64,000 nt of DNA. It comes from Thiomicrorhabdus xiamenensis (GTDB lineage: Bacteria > Pseudomonadota > Gammaproteobacteria > Thiomicrospirales > Thiomicrospiraceae). The stretch covers positions 744,001 through 808,000 of the forward strand of contig NZ_CP054020.1 of assembly GCF_013282625.1 (NCBI RefSeq), given 5' to 3'. The notes below the pieces were generated by a model. The model was not told the DNA's origin, did not search any database, and was given only the letters and a program-made list of their open reading frames with translations. Both the position numbers and the translations under genes were made by a program. This document shows, one piece after another, positions 9,488-17,542 of this stretch (position 1 is the first letter of the stretch; every line of letters starts with the position of its first letter).

Positions 9488-10360
9488 TTGCTATTGAGTT
9501 CAAACGAGTTACAGCCGGGAAGCGGCACGCTTTATGTGGTCGCGACCCCGATCGGAAATTTACAGGATATCACGCACAGGGCTTTAGACGTGCTGGCGGC
9601 CGTTGATTGGGTGGCGGCCGAAGATACCCGACATACCAGACCCTTGTTACAGAACTTTGCGATTAACCAGAATTTAATCAGTCTGCATGAACATAACGAG
9701 AGCGAACGCAGCGAACAGCTGTTGCAGCGACTTCTGGCCGGAGAAAACGGCGCTCTGGTTTCGGATGCAGGAACTCCTTTGATTAACGATCCGGGGTATG
9801 TACTGGTTAAACGATTGCGTCAGGCCGGTGTTGCCGTGGTACCGGTTCCGGGGGCCAGTGCTGTGATTACTGCTTTGTCTGCGGCCGGTTTGCCGACAGA
9901 CCGCTTCACCTATGAAGGTTTCCTGCCTGCTAAATCTTCCAAGCGTCTCCAGCAGCTGACCTTATTGGTTGAAGAGCCTCGAACGCTGGTATTTTATGAA
10001 TCGCCACACAGGCTACTGGATTCTTTGGCGGATATGGCGCAGGTCTTCGGCGAGGCACGTCAGATCGTGGTCGCCCGGGAATTGAGTAAACAGTTCGAAC
10101 AGTTTGTTTCCGGTGAGTTTCATGAAGTCGTCGAGTATTTTTCTGCCAACCGCGACAAGGTGCGCGGCGAGTTTGTTTTGATGGTTCAGGGCTTCGAGCA
10201 GACTTCACAGTCGTCGCAACAGAGTGATTACGACCCTTTGATCAAAACGCTAATGAAGCAAAAGCTGCCGGTTAAGCAGATTTCAGAAATCGTCGCCGAC
10301 TATTTTTCGGTGAAAAAGAAAGCGGTCTATCAGCGGGTGCTTGAGTTGAAGGATGCGTGA
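9488..10360 (+). CDS. rsmI: 16S rRNA (cytidine1402-2'-O)-methyltransferase
   Basis: A 290-residue tetrapyrrole-methylase-fold enzyme that 2'-O-methylates C1402 in the decoding centre of 16S rRNA. Diagnostic segments are GTLYVVATPIGNLQDIT at the N-terminus, AEDTRHTRPLL, the glycine-rich SDAGTPLINDPGY loop and VPVPGASAVITAL. The only candidate starts are TTG codons at 9488 and 9494; 9488 is taken because an AGG sits about nine bases ahead of it. The protein ends three bases before the convergent receiver-domain gene. The lpoA/rsmI/rnpB/mraZ neighbourhood is classical, here lengthened by three inserted genes before rnpB. Confidence 0.92.
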   Translation: MLLSSNELQPGSGTLYVVATPIGNLQDITHRALDVLAAVDWVAAEDTRHTRPLLQNFAINQNLISLHEHNESERSEQLLQRLLAGENGALVSDAGTPLINDPGYVLVKRLRQAGVAVVPVPGASAVITALSAAGLPTDRFTYEGFLPAKSSKRLQQLTLLVEEPRTLVFYESPHRLLDSLADMAQVFGEARQIVVARELSKQFEQFVSGEFHEVVEYFSANRDKVRGEFVLMVQGFEQTSQSSQQSDYDPLIKTLMKQKLPVKQISEIVADYFSVKKKAVYQRVLELKDA

Positions 10361-10363
10361 TTT

Positions 10364-10738
10364 TTAAGCTTCTTGCTCTTCGATAACCTTGTGGATGATC
10401 TTTAGGATGCCGTGCGGTGAAAAGGGTTTTTTCATCCATGCATTGACGCCGAGTTGTTTGGCTTCGGCTTTATGTTCCGGCATGGCTTCGGCGCTGAGCA
10501 TAATGACCGGAGTCGAAGCGTTAACCGTTTCTTGCAGGTGGGAAACAAGCTGCAAACCATTCTCTTCCCGGCTTAGCATATAGTCGGCAATGATCAGATC
10601 GAATACTTCCTTATCGACGATTTCTTGTGCGTCATGCAGGTTTTTCGTGACTTGAACCTGATGGCCGTCACTCTGCAGAGTCAGCTTCAGGAGTGAGCAG
10701 ATTACGTCCGAATCATCGACGACTAAAATACGATACAT
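10364..10738 (-). CDS. single-domain CheY-like response regulator
   Basis: A 124-residue stand-alone receiver domain without an output domain. The acidic pair D8-D9, the phospho-acceptor D52 (IIADYML), the switch serine S82 and K104 in WMKKPF complete the active site, so it should be phosphorylatable. There is no partner kinase nearby and the partner is unknown; the two chemoreceptors in this window are more than 18 kb away. A perfect TATAAT on the minus strand at 10767-10772 lies about 30 bp before the ATG. The stop lies three bases from the rsmI stop, so convergent transcripts must overlap. Confidence 0.85.
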   Translation of the reverse strand: MYRILVVDDSDVICSLLKLTLQSDGHQVQVTKNLHDAQEIVDKEVFDLIIADYMLSREENGLQLVSHLQETVNASTPVIMLSAEAMPEHKAEAKQLGVNAWMKKPFSPHGILKIIHKVIEEQEA

Positions 10739-10766
10739 GCGTTTACCTTTGCCTTAATTCTCCTAC

Positions 10767-10772
10767 ATTATA
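10767..10772 (-). promoter_or_regulatory. candidate -10 element for the response regulator
   Basis: Reads TATAAT on the minus strand, about 28 bp upstream of the ATG at 10738. No clear -35 is visible. Confidence 0.4.
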
Positions 10773-10849
10773 AGGGGATTAAGGATGTTGTTAGCGGCTT
10801 TGAACACGAAATTTGAACAAGGTTGATTTTAAATAAAATTTCTGCCGTT

Positions 10850-11677
10850 TTACCGCTTCAGGGTTTTAATGACATAGATGTCATAACGGGTGTTAGGGCT
10901 TTGTACCGCGGTGGTCGGAAGAGTGTCGTGAGCGATGGGTTCAGCGCCTTTCGGGCGTTTTACCACTACACGGTAACTGGCTTTACTCAGTGCGGCATCC
11001 AGCAGATCCGAACTATCCATATCCGGGCCGAGCAGTTGTTGCAAAGCGGCCATCTCTTTTTTAGTCGCCGCTTTCTTTTTCTTTTCCGGGTACATAGGGT
11101 CAAGATAGATGGTTTCCAGTTGCTGTTCGCTGTGGCGGATAATCTCGGCGCTATCACCGTTAGTCAGTTTTAGACGCTCGATAATTTCGCGAGTCTCGGG
11201 CTCAAGGTCGTCGGCATTCTGTGCCCGTTCAAGGGCATCCTGCAAAAGCGCATGCACAATCGGGCTGCGTTCATTCATCCAGACATTGAAGCCGAGACTG
11301 GCGAGAACAAAACTGTCCCCGCCCATGCCGGCAGTGGCATCGAAAACATCAGGCAGGCGTTCTTCAAGTGACCCCATGGCTCGAACCAGGGGCTGGCCTT
11401 TTCCACCGCCAAACTGGCGACGGTGCGCTTTTTTGCCGCCGAGAAAGTCAATGCTGATTGCACCGGTGTTAGGCGGGATCAGGGTAAGCTGCGGCATTAC
11501 GGATTTTTTCGGCGTTTGCCAACTGAGAAGTGCGTCCTTTTCCGGATCGTAGAAATGTTCTGCGGAAGCTTCGCTCAAGAGAGGGAGGCCAAGTCGGGTG
11601 TGCAGGGTACTGGCGCTATCGCTGCAATGACGGTCGTCTATCCAGGTCTGCATCGGTTCGGTGGTCGGTTTAGTCAA
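10850..11677 (-). CDS. rsmJ: 16S rRNA (guanine1516-N2)-methyltransferase
   Basis: A 275-residue RsmJ (YhiQ) family enzyme that methylates N2 of G1516 in 16S rRNA. Recognised from the SAM-binding segment FDATAGMGGDSFVLASLG, the YLDPMYPEKKKKAA catalytic-type segment (a variant of D-P-M-Y-P with a basic tail) and a C-terminal VVKRPKGAEPI. Length matches the family (about 250). It is divergent from dacB and is a monocistronic minus-strand gene sitting in what is normally the rsmI-rnpB interval. Confidence 0.9.
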   Translation of the reverse strand: MTKPTTEPMQTWIDDRHCSDSASTLHTRLGLPLLSEASAEHFYDPEKDALLSWQTPKKSVMPQLTLIPPNTGAISIDFLGGKKAHRRQFGGGKGQPLVRAMGSLEERLPDVFDATAGMGGDSFVLASLGFNVWMNERSPIVHALLQDALERAQNADDLEPETREIIERLKLTNGDSAEIIRHSEQQLETIYLDPMYPEKKKKAATKKEMAALQQLLGPDMDSSDLLDAALSKASYRVVVKRPKGAEPIAHDTLPTTAVQSPNTRYDIYVIKTLKR

Positions 11678-11810
11678 TCGTCGCTCTCTTCAAGTAGGCA
11701 CTAAGTCAGCATTGGGCGCTTAAAAGGATTATGATAAAAGAAATTTTCCTTTCCGCCAAAAACCTTCGTTGCCGAGGGGCGGGAAATTTAGTTAAGCCGA
11801 TGGGTTTTGA

Positions 11811-13121
11811 ATGAGATCGATATTGCGCATTTTCAGACAGGCTGCCGTAAGCAGTGCTCTGCTTTTAAGTCTTGCGGCCTGTGCTTCGACAGATCAGCTG
11901 CATTTTTCCGGTAAAGAGTACGCATTATATAAAACACTTAATCCGGCGGCACTTCTGATCGCTACACCTGACGGCGAACCGCTTTTTGCCGATCATGCCG
12001 ATCAGCCGCTGATTCCGGCATCGACCACCAAATTGATCACCGCGCTTCTGGCTTTGCGTCATTGGGGGGAAGACTACCGTTTTTATACCGATTTTTCCGT
12101 GCGTCTGTCGCCGGGTGATGCGGCGCCGGTTTTGCAGATCAGCGCCTACGGCGATCCTTTTCTGGTTTCCGAAGAAATGGCCTTGTTGGCCGGAAATCTG
12201 GCGACACGCCTGAGAGCGCAAGGTATCAAGCGACTCTCACAGATACAGCTGGTGAATCAGTGGTTCGAAACGGATATCCGTCTACCGGGCACCGGAGAGA
12301 GTTTGAATCCGTATGATGCGGTGAACGGTGCCTTTGCGGTCAATTTCAATAGCATCAAATTGCGAAAAGATGCCGGAGGTTGGTCTTCCGCGGAAGAGCA
12401 GACGCCTATGACGGCAACTTCCAAACGTATTGCCGAGCAATCGGGATTGACGCTTAAAGTCGGACAGAGTGAAAGGATTAATATCGGTAAGGACGACATG
12501 CTTAACCGGCAGTATGCAGCGGAAATCCTGATCGCTTTTTTGCAACGGGAGGGCGTTGAAGTCGAGCATGCAGAATTACAGAGCACTCCGCTTTCCGGGC
12601 ACGACGGCGCGCCGGAAATACTCCGTTACCGGCACTATAACAGCCGCACGTTGGCGGAGGTTATCCGTCCGATGATGAAGTATTCAACTAATTTCATCGC
12701 CAATCAGATCGCATTGAACCTCAGCGCAGACCTCTATGGGGCGCCAGCTTCGGCAGCCAAACTGCAGAAGCTGTATGCCGAGCAGTTACCGTCAATTTTC
12801 GGTTGGAAGCGTAATGATGTCCATTTTCTGGATGGCGCGGGCCTCTCCCGAGATAACAGTATCAGTGCGCTTCAGCTGATGGCGGTTTTGCAGGCATTTG
12901 AACCATGGCGCCATCTGCTGCCGGAAGTCGAAGAGGGGGTGTATGCCAAGTCCGGCTCATTGATCGGTGTCAGTACTCTGGCGGGTTATCTGCATCATCA
13001 TCAGCAATGGCTTCCTTTTGTCTTCCTTAGTAATCAGCGGGTGCCGTATCATTTTCGTAATCGCCTGGCCAAATCGCTTAAGGCGCAACTGCCACGCGAA
13101 TTCATTCTGAGTCAGCAATAG
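11811..13121 (+). CDS. dacB: D-Ala-D-Ala carboxypeptidase/endopeptidase (PBP4 type, S13), lipoprotein form
   Basis: A 436-residue S13 penicillin-binding protein that trims pentapeptides and cuts cross-links in periplasmic peptidoglycan. The active-site motifs are S71-T-T-K74, S292-T-N294 and K380-S-G, in the correct order and spacing. The N-terminus is a signal segment ending in the lipobox LAAC, so Cys24 should be acylated. This predicts a membrane-anchored PBP4, whereas the E. coli enzyme is periplasmic and loosely associated. It is shorter than E. coli DacB (477), mostly in the inserted domains between the first two motifs. Its presence beside the dcw region fits a cell-wall role. Confidence 0.88.
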   Translation: MRSILRIFRQAAVSSALLLSLAACASTDQLHFSGKEYALYKTLNPAALLIATPDGEPLFADHADQPLIPASTTKLITALLALRHWGEDYRFYTDFSVRLSPGDAAPVLQISAYGDPFLVSEEMALLAGNLATRLRAQGIKRLSQIQLVNQWFETDIRLPGTGESLNPYDAVNGAFAVNFNSIKLRKDAGGWSSAEEQTPMTATSKRIAEQSGLTLKVGQSERINIGKDDMLNRQYAAEILIAFLQREGVEVEHAELQSTPLSGHDGAPEILRYRHYNSRTLAEVIRPMMKYSTNFIANQIALNLSADLYGAPASAAKLQKLYAEQLPSIFGWKRNDVHFLDGAGLSRDNSISALQLMAVLQAFEPWRHLLPEVEEGVYAKSGSLIGVSTLAGYLHHHQQWLPFVFLSNQRVPYHFRNRLAKSLKAQLPREFILSQQ

Positions 13122-13199
13122 CCGTGATTCGGGTTGAAAGAAGGCTTTGCGGTCGAGCAGGTTGAATTTATTTAAGTCGTTTTTTGTCGGCGAATAAGG

Positions 13200-13205
13200 T
13201 AAGAT
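13200..13205 (+). promoter_or_regulatory. candidate -10 element for rnpB
   Basis: TAAGAT matches four of six TATAAT positions and lies seven bases before the predicted first base of the RNase P RNA, the expected distance. No good -35 box is visible. Confidence 0.35.
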
Positions 13206-13212
13206 GCGCGCC

Positions 13213-13590
<378 letters not shown>

Positions 13591-14189
13591 TTTTTTTCTT
13601 CTTATGATTCTTCTTTTTTATTCCCGGTCAGAGTCTTTTTCGTTCTCTTTTCCCGGCCGCTTTCCTTTATCAGTAATCGTCAACTTTTGAGTTTTAATCG
13701 CCACTTTTTTCCAGAAATCATCTTTTTAGGGAAAATTCCCCACCGTTCTGTCTGCTGCTCCAATTTTGTTCATCGATTTAGCCATAAAGAGGGTGTTTTC
13801 AGGTTTTTTTCCGGTTTTCCCCGCCATTCTCTATCGGCTTGTATTTTTGTCTTATTTAAACTTGAAAATTGTATCAAAAATTAAATTGTTAACTCCTGAA
13901 AAAAAATAAAAAAAAGTTGAAAAAAAACGTAGGTTTTTCTACTTACCACTATATCTTGTTCTTATTTTTTTTAAAGGAACTATATAGGCTGTTTTTCCCC
14001 TTGGAAAAACAGGGTATTTACAGCTTGGTATAAGAGGCGTTATTTGTAAGGTTTGTCTAAGGTTGTTTTTTGAATTTATTCATAAGTTAATGAAAAGGAA
14101 GAGGAATTTTTTATTTAAGTCCTGTTGTAAGGGTGATTATTGCTCTCTAAGTTGTTGTCATATAAAAGAATTTTAGAGTAGGCACTATG
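13591..14189 (+). other. AT-rich, T-rich intergenic stretch between rnpB and the mra promoter
   Basis: About 600 bp with no gene I can support. It is visibly richer in A and T than its neighbours and full of T- and A-runs on the plus strand. Two short open frames overlap it (13463-13690, mostly inside rnpB, and 13687-13884), but they have no ribosome-binding site or recognisable protein features and are rejected. The one clear structural element is the perfect hairpin at 13989-14012. Confidence 0.6.
13989..14012. repeat. perfect 10-bp inverted repeat in the rnpB-mraZ gap
   Basis: CTGTTTTTCC and GGAAAAACAG pair perfectly around a four-base loop (CCTT). No T-run follows, so it is not a standard terminator. 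It lies 178 bp upstream of the mra -35 box and could be a protein site or an RNA structure; its function is unknown. Confidence 0.6.
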
Positions 14190-14218
14190 TTGACACTGAT
14201 GAGGCGGATGAATATAGT
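14190..14218 (+). promoter_or_regulatory. main mra (dcw) promoter
   Basis: A perfect -35 TTGACA at 14190-14195, a 17-bp spacer and a -10 TATAGT at 14213-14218. This is by far the best sigma-70 promoter seen in the window. It should start transcription near 14225, giving a leader of only about 37 bases before mraZ. It would drive mraZ-rsmH-ftsZ and onward. Confidence 0.85.
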
Positions 14219-14229
14219 TAGTTACGAAT

Positions 14230-14256
14230 GTGGGGTAAAGTGGTGAAAAGTGGTGA
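14230..14256 (+). promoter_or_regulatory. three MraZ boxes with 10-bp period
   Basis: Three direct repeats GTGGGG, GTGGTG and GTGGTG begin at 14230, 14240 and 14250, each separated by a four-base A/T spacer. MraZ proteins are known to bind arrays of TGGGN-like repeats with this period upstream of their own gene. The boxes lie just downstream of the predicted transcription start, so MraZ bound here would block the initiating polymerase. The third box also supplies the GGTGA that serves as the mraZ Shine-Dalgarno sequence. Confidence 0.8.
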
Positions 14257-14261
14257 ATTAG

Positions 14262-14717
14262 GTGTTTTTTCGCGGAAATTACAATTTGAGCGTTGATGCC
14301 AAAGGGCGGATCGCAATTCCGAAAAAATTCCGTGAATACTTGGTGGAAGAACACAAGTCGACCCTAATTATTGCCCTAGACCTGAATGCAAAGTGTCTGG
14401 CGTTCTATCCATATCAGGAATGGCGTGCGGTTGAAGACAAAATTATGGCACTGCCGAACTCGTCCAAATCCGTACGCGCGTTACAGAGAATCTTCGTCGG
14501 TCGCGCGGTTGAGCAGGTCATGGATGGTCAGGGCCGTATTCTGGTTACTAAAGAACAGCTTGGTTATGCGGAAATCGCTAAGGAATCGACACTGGTCGGT
14601 CAGGGCAAGAAGTTCGAACTTTGGGATAGAGCAGCATGGGATGCAACCTGTGATGACATTCTGGAAGAGATTGATCTGGAAGAAATGTCCGAACTGCTTG
14701 GCGACCTGAGTTTTTAA
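14262..14717 (+). CDS. mraZ: transcriptional regulator MraZ
   Basis: A 151-residue DNA-binding protein with two tandem SpoVT/AbrB-like MraZ domains, the autoregulator of the dcw cluster. The N-terminal FFRGNYNLSVDAKGRIAIPKK and the second-copy VMDGQGRILVTKEQL are the paired D-x-(K/Q)-GR motifs of the family. The GTG at 14262 is forced as the start: the preceding in-frame codon is TAG, and the family's N-terminus begins at this point. Translation relies on a GGTGA embedded in the third MraZ box. The gene is the first of the dcw operon and is followed by rsmH after 33 bp. Confidence 0.95.
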   Translation: MFFRGNYNLSVDAKGRIAIPKKFREYLVEEHKSTLIIALDLNAKCLAFYPYQEWRAVEDKIMALPNSSKSVRALQRIFVGRAVEQVMDGQGRILVTKEQLGYAEIAKESTLVGQGKKFELWDRAAWDATCDDILEEIDLEEMSELLGDLSF

Positions 14718-14750
14718 TAAATGCTGATTTAAAAAGAAGCGACCCATTTC

Positions 14751-15689
14751 ATGACTGAAAATTTTAACCAGCATTTTTCCGTTCTTTTACAAGAATCCAT
14801 TGATGCGCTCAATATTAAGCCGGACGGTATCTATTTCGATTGTACCTTCGGGCGAGGTGGCCATTCCCGGGCGATTCTGGATCGTCTGGGAGAGAACGGT
14901 AAGCTGTATGCGATCGATCAGGATCCACAGGCGGTTGCCTATGCCCACGAGCATTTTCAGGATCCGCGGTTTGAAATTATTCATGGCAGTTTCGAACACT
15001 TGGACTCTTACTGCCGGCAGCGCGATCTGCTGGGCAAGGTTGATGGCGTTTTGATGGACCTGGGTGTGTCCTCGCCGCAACTTGACGATGCGCAGCGCGG
15101 TTTCAGTTTTATGCGTGAAGGACCTCTGGATATGCGAATGAATCCGCAGGAAGGGGTTAGCGCAAAAGAGTGGTTGCAAGAGGTCGACGAGAAAACGCTT
15201 AAGCTGGTCTTGCAGAATTACGGTGAAGAACGTTTCTCCGGACGGGTTGCCAGAGTGATTAAAGAGGCGGCCGATGCCGGTGAGTTGAATACCACCAAAG
15301 ATTTGGCCGAAGTCGTTGAGCGGGTTTTACCGAAAAAAGAAAAAAACAAGCATCCTGCGACGCGAACTTTTCAGGCAATCCGCATCGCCGTGAATCGTGA
15401 ATTGGATGTATTGAAAAATGTATTACAGGGCTCTCTGGAAGTTCTCGCTCCAGAAGGCCGGCTGGCCGTGATCAGTTTCCATTCTTTGGAAGATCGGATC
15501 GCCAAGGTGTTTATTCGCGACCAGTCAAAAATTCGGGATCTTTTCCCGGACTCACCGGTGCAAATAGAGGTAATTGAACCGGTGTTAAAAAGAATCGGCA
15601 AGCCGATTTTTCCCAGCAAGGATGAGTGTGAGTTAAATGCCCGGTCGCGCAGCGCGGTTTTAAGAATCGCGGAAAAGCTCGCACAGTAA
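14751..15689 (+). CDS. rsmH: 16S rRNA (cytosine1402-N4)-methyltransferase
   Basis: A 312-residue enzyme (formerly MraW) that N4-methylates C1402 of 16S rRNA, the same nucleotide that RsmI modifies on the ribose. The signature segments are HFSVLLQESIDAL, DCTFGRGGHSRAIL (SAM binding), DGVLMDLGVSSPQLDDAQRGFSF, and near the end VISFHSLEDRIAKVF and RSAVLRIAEK. Length is normal. It is the second gene of the dcw operon. The next gene would normally be ftsL, but here it is ftsZ. Confidence 0.97.
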   Translation: MTENFNQHFSVLLQESIDALNIKPDGIYFDCTFGRGGHSRAILDRLGENGKLYAIDQDPQAVAYAHEHFQDPRFEIIHGSFEHLDSYCRQRDLLGKVDGVLMDLGVSSPQLDDAQRGFSFMREGPLDMRMNPQEGVSAKEWLQEVDEKTLKLVLQNYGEERFSGRVARVIKEAADAGELNTTKDLAEVVERVLPKKEKNKHPATRTFQAIRIAVNRELDVLKNVLQGSLEVLAPEGRLAVISFHSLEDRIAKVFIRDQSKIRDLFPDSPVQIEVIEPVLKRIGKPIFPSKDECELNARSRSAVLRIAEKLAQ

Positions 15690-15745
15690 AAGTAATTGGA
15701 TTACAAAACGCAGTAAAAAGTTTCAGAAAGACAGAGGATAGAGAC

Positions 15746-17146
15746 ATGAAATTCATTTCAGAAGATGCAGCAAGCGATATTCGCGAAGCCGGCATGCCGG
15801 TAATCAAGGTCATAGGTCTTGGTGGCGGTGGCGGTAATGCCGTTAACTTTATGATGGAAAATACCATCGAAGGTGTCGACTTTATTGTCGCCAATACCGA
15901 TGCGCAAGCTTTGGCGCACTCCCGTGTTGAGAACCGTATTCAGCTGGGAGAGAAAGGTTTGGGTGCCGGTGCAGATCCGGAGAAAGGTCGTATGGCTACC
16001 AGAGATTCGATGGAGGCCATTAAAGGCGAAATCGAAGGTGCGGATATGTTGTTCCTGGCCGCCGGTATGGGTGGCGGAACCGGTACCGGTTCTGCTCCGG
16101 TAGTGGCGCAGCTTGCACGTGAAATGGGGATTCTGGTTGTCGGTGTTGTCAGCAAGCCTTTCTCTTACGAGCGTCGCGGTGCGGCAGCTCAGGCGGGTAT
16201 CGATGAACTGACCCAGCATGTCGATTCTCTGATTACAATTCCGAACGATAAGTTGCAGGAAATCGTTGGTGATGATTTTACGCTAAGCAACGCTTTCAAC
16301 TACGCTAACGAAATTCTGTTGAGCGCGGTCCAGGGGATCACTGAGTTGGTTACGCGTCCGGGTCTGATTAACGTTGACTTTGAAGATTTGCGTACCGTTA
16401 TGTCCGAGCGCGGCATGGCGTTGATGGGTGTCGGTTATGCGACCGGTGACGATCGTGCCATCAAAGCAACGAAAAAAGCGATTGCCCACCCTCTGCTTGA
16501 CGATATCGAAGTGTCTGGTGCAAAAGGGATTCTGATCAATGTGACCAGCGGGCCAAATCTTACAATTAGTGAATTCAATGCGGTTGGTGACGTAATCGAT
16601 CAGGTTGCGGCTCCGGATGCTAAAGTCATTATCGGTAACTCTCTGGATGAGAGCATGAATGATGAAATCCGTGTTACGGTTGTTGCAACAGGTCTTTCAC
16701 GTCGTGAAGATACCGCTCCTCAGCCGCAGCAGATGCGTAATATGGGACTTAACAGCGCGGTGAATCAGATGCAGCAGTCTGCACAGCATTCAACTCAAGC
16801 GACTCAGGAACAAGCGGCGCCTGCTCAGCCGTCTCACCAGCAGCCGAATTACACCATGCATCAGAGTTCATCTGAAATGAACTACTCCGTACAACCACAA
16901 CAGGCTCCGCAGGCTGTTCAACAACCGGTTCAGGAAGCTGCGCCAGTTGCTCAGCCGGTTCAGATGTCTGCCGACAGCTATAATACTCAGGCCAGTACGG
17001 CTCAACCTCAGAGTGGCGCCATGACTATGCAGGACGTTGAAACTCAGGCGGCTGCACAAACAACAATGGCCAGTCTGGTAAATGATAAATACGGTAAACG
17101 TGATCTGTTGGACATTCCGGCTTTCCTACGCCGCCAAAAAGATTAA
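15746..17146 (+). CDS. ftsZ: cell division protein FtsZ, in an unusual position between rsmH and ftsL
   Basis: The 466-residue tubulin-like GTPase that forms the Z-ring. GTP-binding motifs are intact: KVIGLGGGGGNAV near the N-terminus, the tubulin signature GGGTGTG at 109-115, PNDKL and the NVDFEDLRTVMSERG T7 region. The globular part ends near residue 320. It is followed by a linker of about 125 residues, very rich in Q, A, P and S, much longer than the roughly 50 residues in E. coli. The C-terminal peptide DIPAFLRRQ, which binds FtsA and ZipA, is intact. An AGAGGA ribosome-binding site precedes the ATG. Elsewhere ftsZ follows ftsA; here it lies 56 bp after rsmH and is followed by a hairpin. 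Codon usage looks like that of the neighbours. Confidence 0.97.
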   Translation: MKFISEDAASDIREAGMPVIKVIGLGGGGGNAVNFMMENTIEGVDFIVANTDAQALAHSRVENRIQLGEKGLGAGADPEKGRMATRDSMEAIKGEIEGADMLFLAAGMGGGTGTGSAPVVAQLAREMGILVVGVVSKPFSYERRGAAAQAGIDELTQHVDSLITIPNDKLQEIVGDDFTLSNAFNYANEILLSAVQGITELVTRPGLINVDFEDLRTVMSERGMALMGVGYATGDDRAIKATKKAIAHPLLDDIEVSGAKGILINVTSGPNLTISEFNAVGDVIDQVAAPDAKVIIGNSLDESMNDEIRVTVVATGLSRREDTAPQPQQMRNMGLNSAVNQMQQSAQHSTQATQEQAAPAQPSHQQPNYTMHQSSSEMNYSVQPQQAPQAVQQPVQEAAPVAQPVQMSADSYNTQASTAQPQSGAMTMQDVETQAAAQTTMASLVNDKYGKRDLLDIPAFLRRQKD

Positions 17147-17165
17147 AAAACTGCTGTAAATCCCG

Positions 17166-17197
17166 CCCGGTCAAGTTCCTCTGTCTGCTTGGCCGGG
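17166..17197 (+). other. hairpin between ftsZ and ftsL
   Basis: CCCGGTCAAG at 17166-17175 pairs over ten positions (one G-T) with CTTGGCCGGG at 17188-17197, with a 12-base loop and a short TCTTT after it. It could be a weak terminator, an attenuator or an mRNA processing or stability element that sets the ftsZ/ftsL ratio. It may also be the remains of a terminator that once closed ftsZ. Confidence 0.6.
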
Positions 17198-17212
17198 TCT
17201 TTAGGAGGATTG

Positions 17213-17542
17213 ATGTCTCAATCGTCGAAGCCCGCAAACTTGAGTTATTCAAAGTCTGGTGGGCTTTTTTTATTGATTTTTTTAGTCCTGTTTTTGCTTG
17301 CTTTGCTGTTCGGCAATATCTATTTGTCGCATCAGATCAGAGGCATTCAAAAAGAGTATTACAAAAATGTCGACCAACTGGTGGCGGCACGGCACGAGTG
17401 GGGGGAGTTAATGCTGGAAAAAATGCACCTGACTTCACCGGCCAATGTCGAGCGCATCGCCAAAGAAGAGCTCAAGATGGTCAGTAGCCAGAAGCAAAAG
17501 CAGACGGTCTATATTGTCGATAAGGAAATGGATAGTGAATAG
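17213..17542 (+). CDS. ftsL: cell division protein FtsL
   Basis: A 109-residue bitopic membrane protein of the divisome FtsQLB complex. It has a short basic/polar cytoplasmic N-terminus, one strong transmembrane helix (about residues 14-36, rich in L, F and I) and a periplasmic coiled coil that ends with the family's L-T-S-P-A-N-V-E-R-I-A pattern. The ATG at 17213 is chosen over an earlier in-frame start because AGGAGG sits six bases ahead of it. The stop overlaps the ftsI start by eight bases. The family is poorly conserved in sequence, so position before ftsI is important support. Confidence 0.88.
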   Translation: MSQSSKPANLSYSKSGGLFLLIFLVLFLLALLFGNIYLSHQIRGIQKEYYKNVDQLVAARHEWGELMLEKMHLTSPANVERIAKEELKMVSSQKQKQTVYIVDKEMDSE

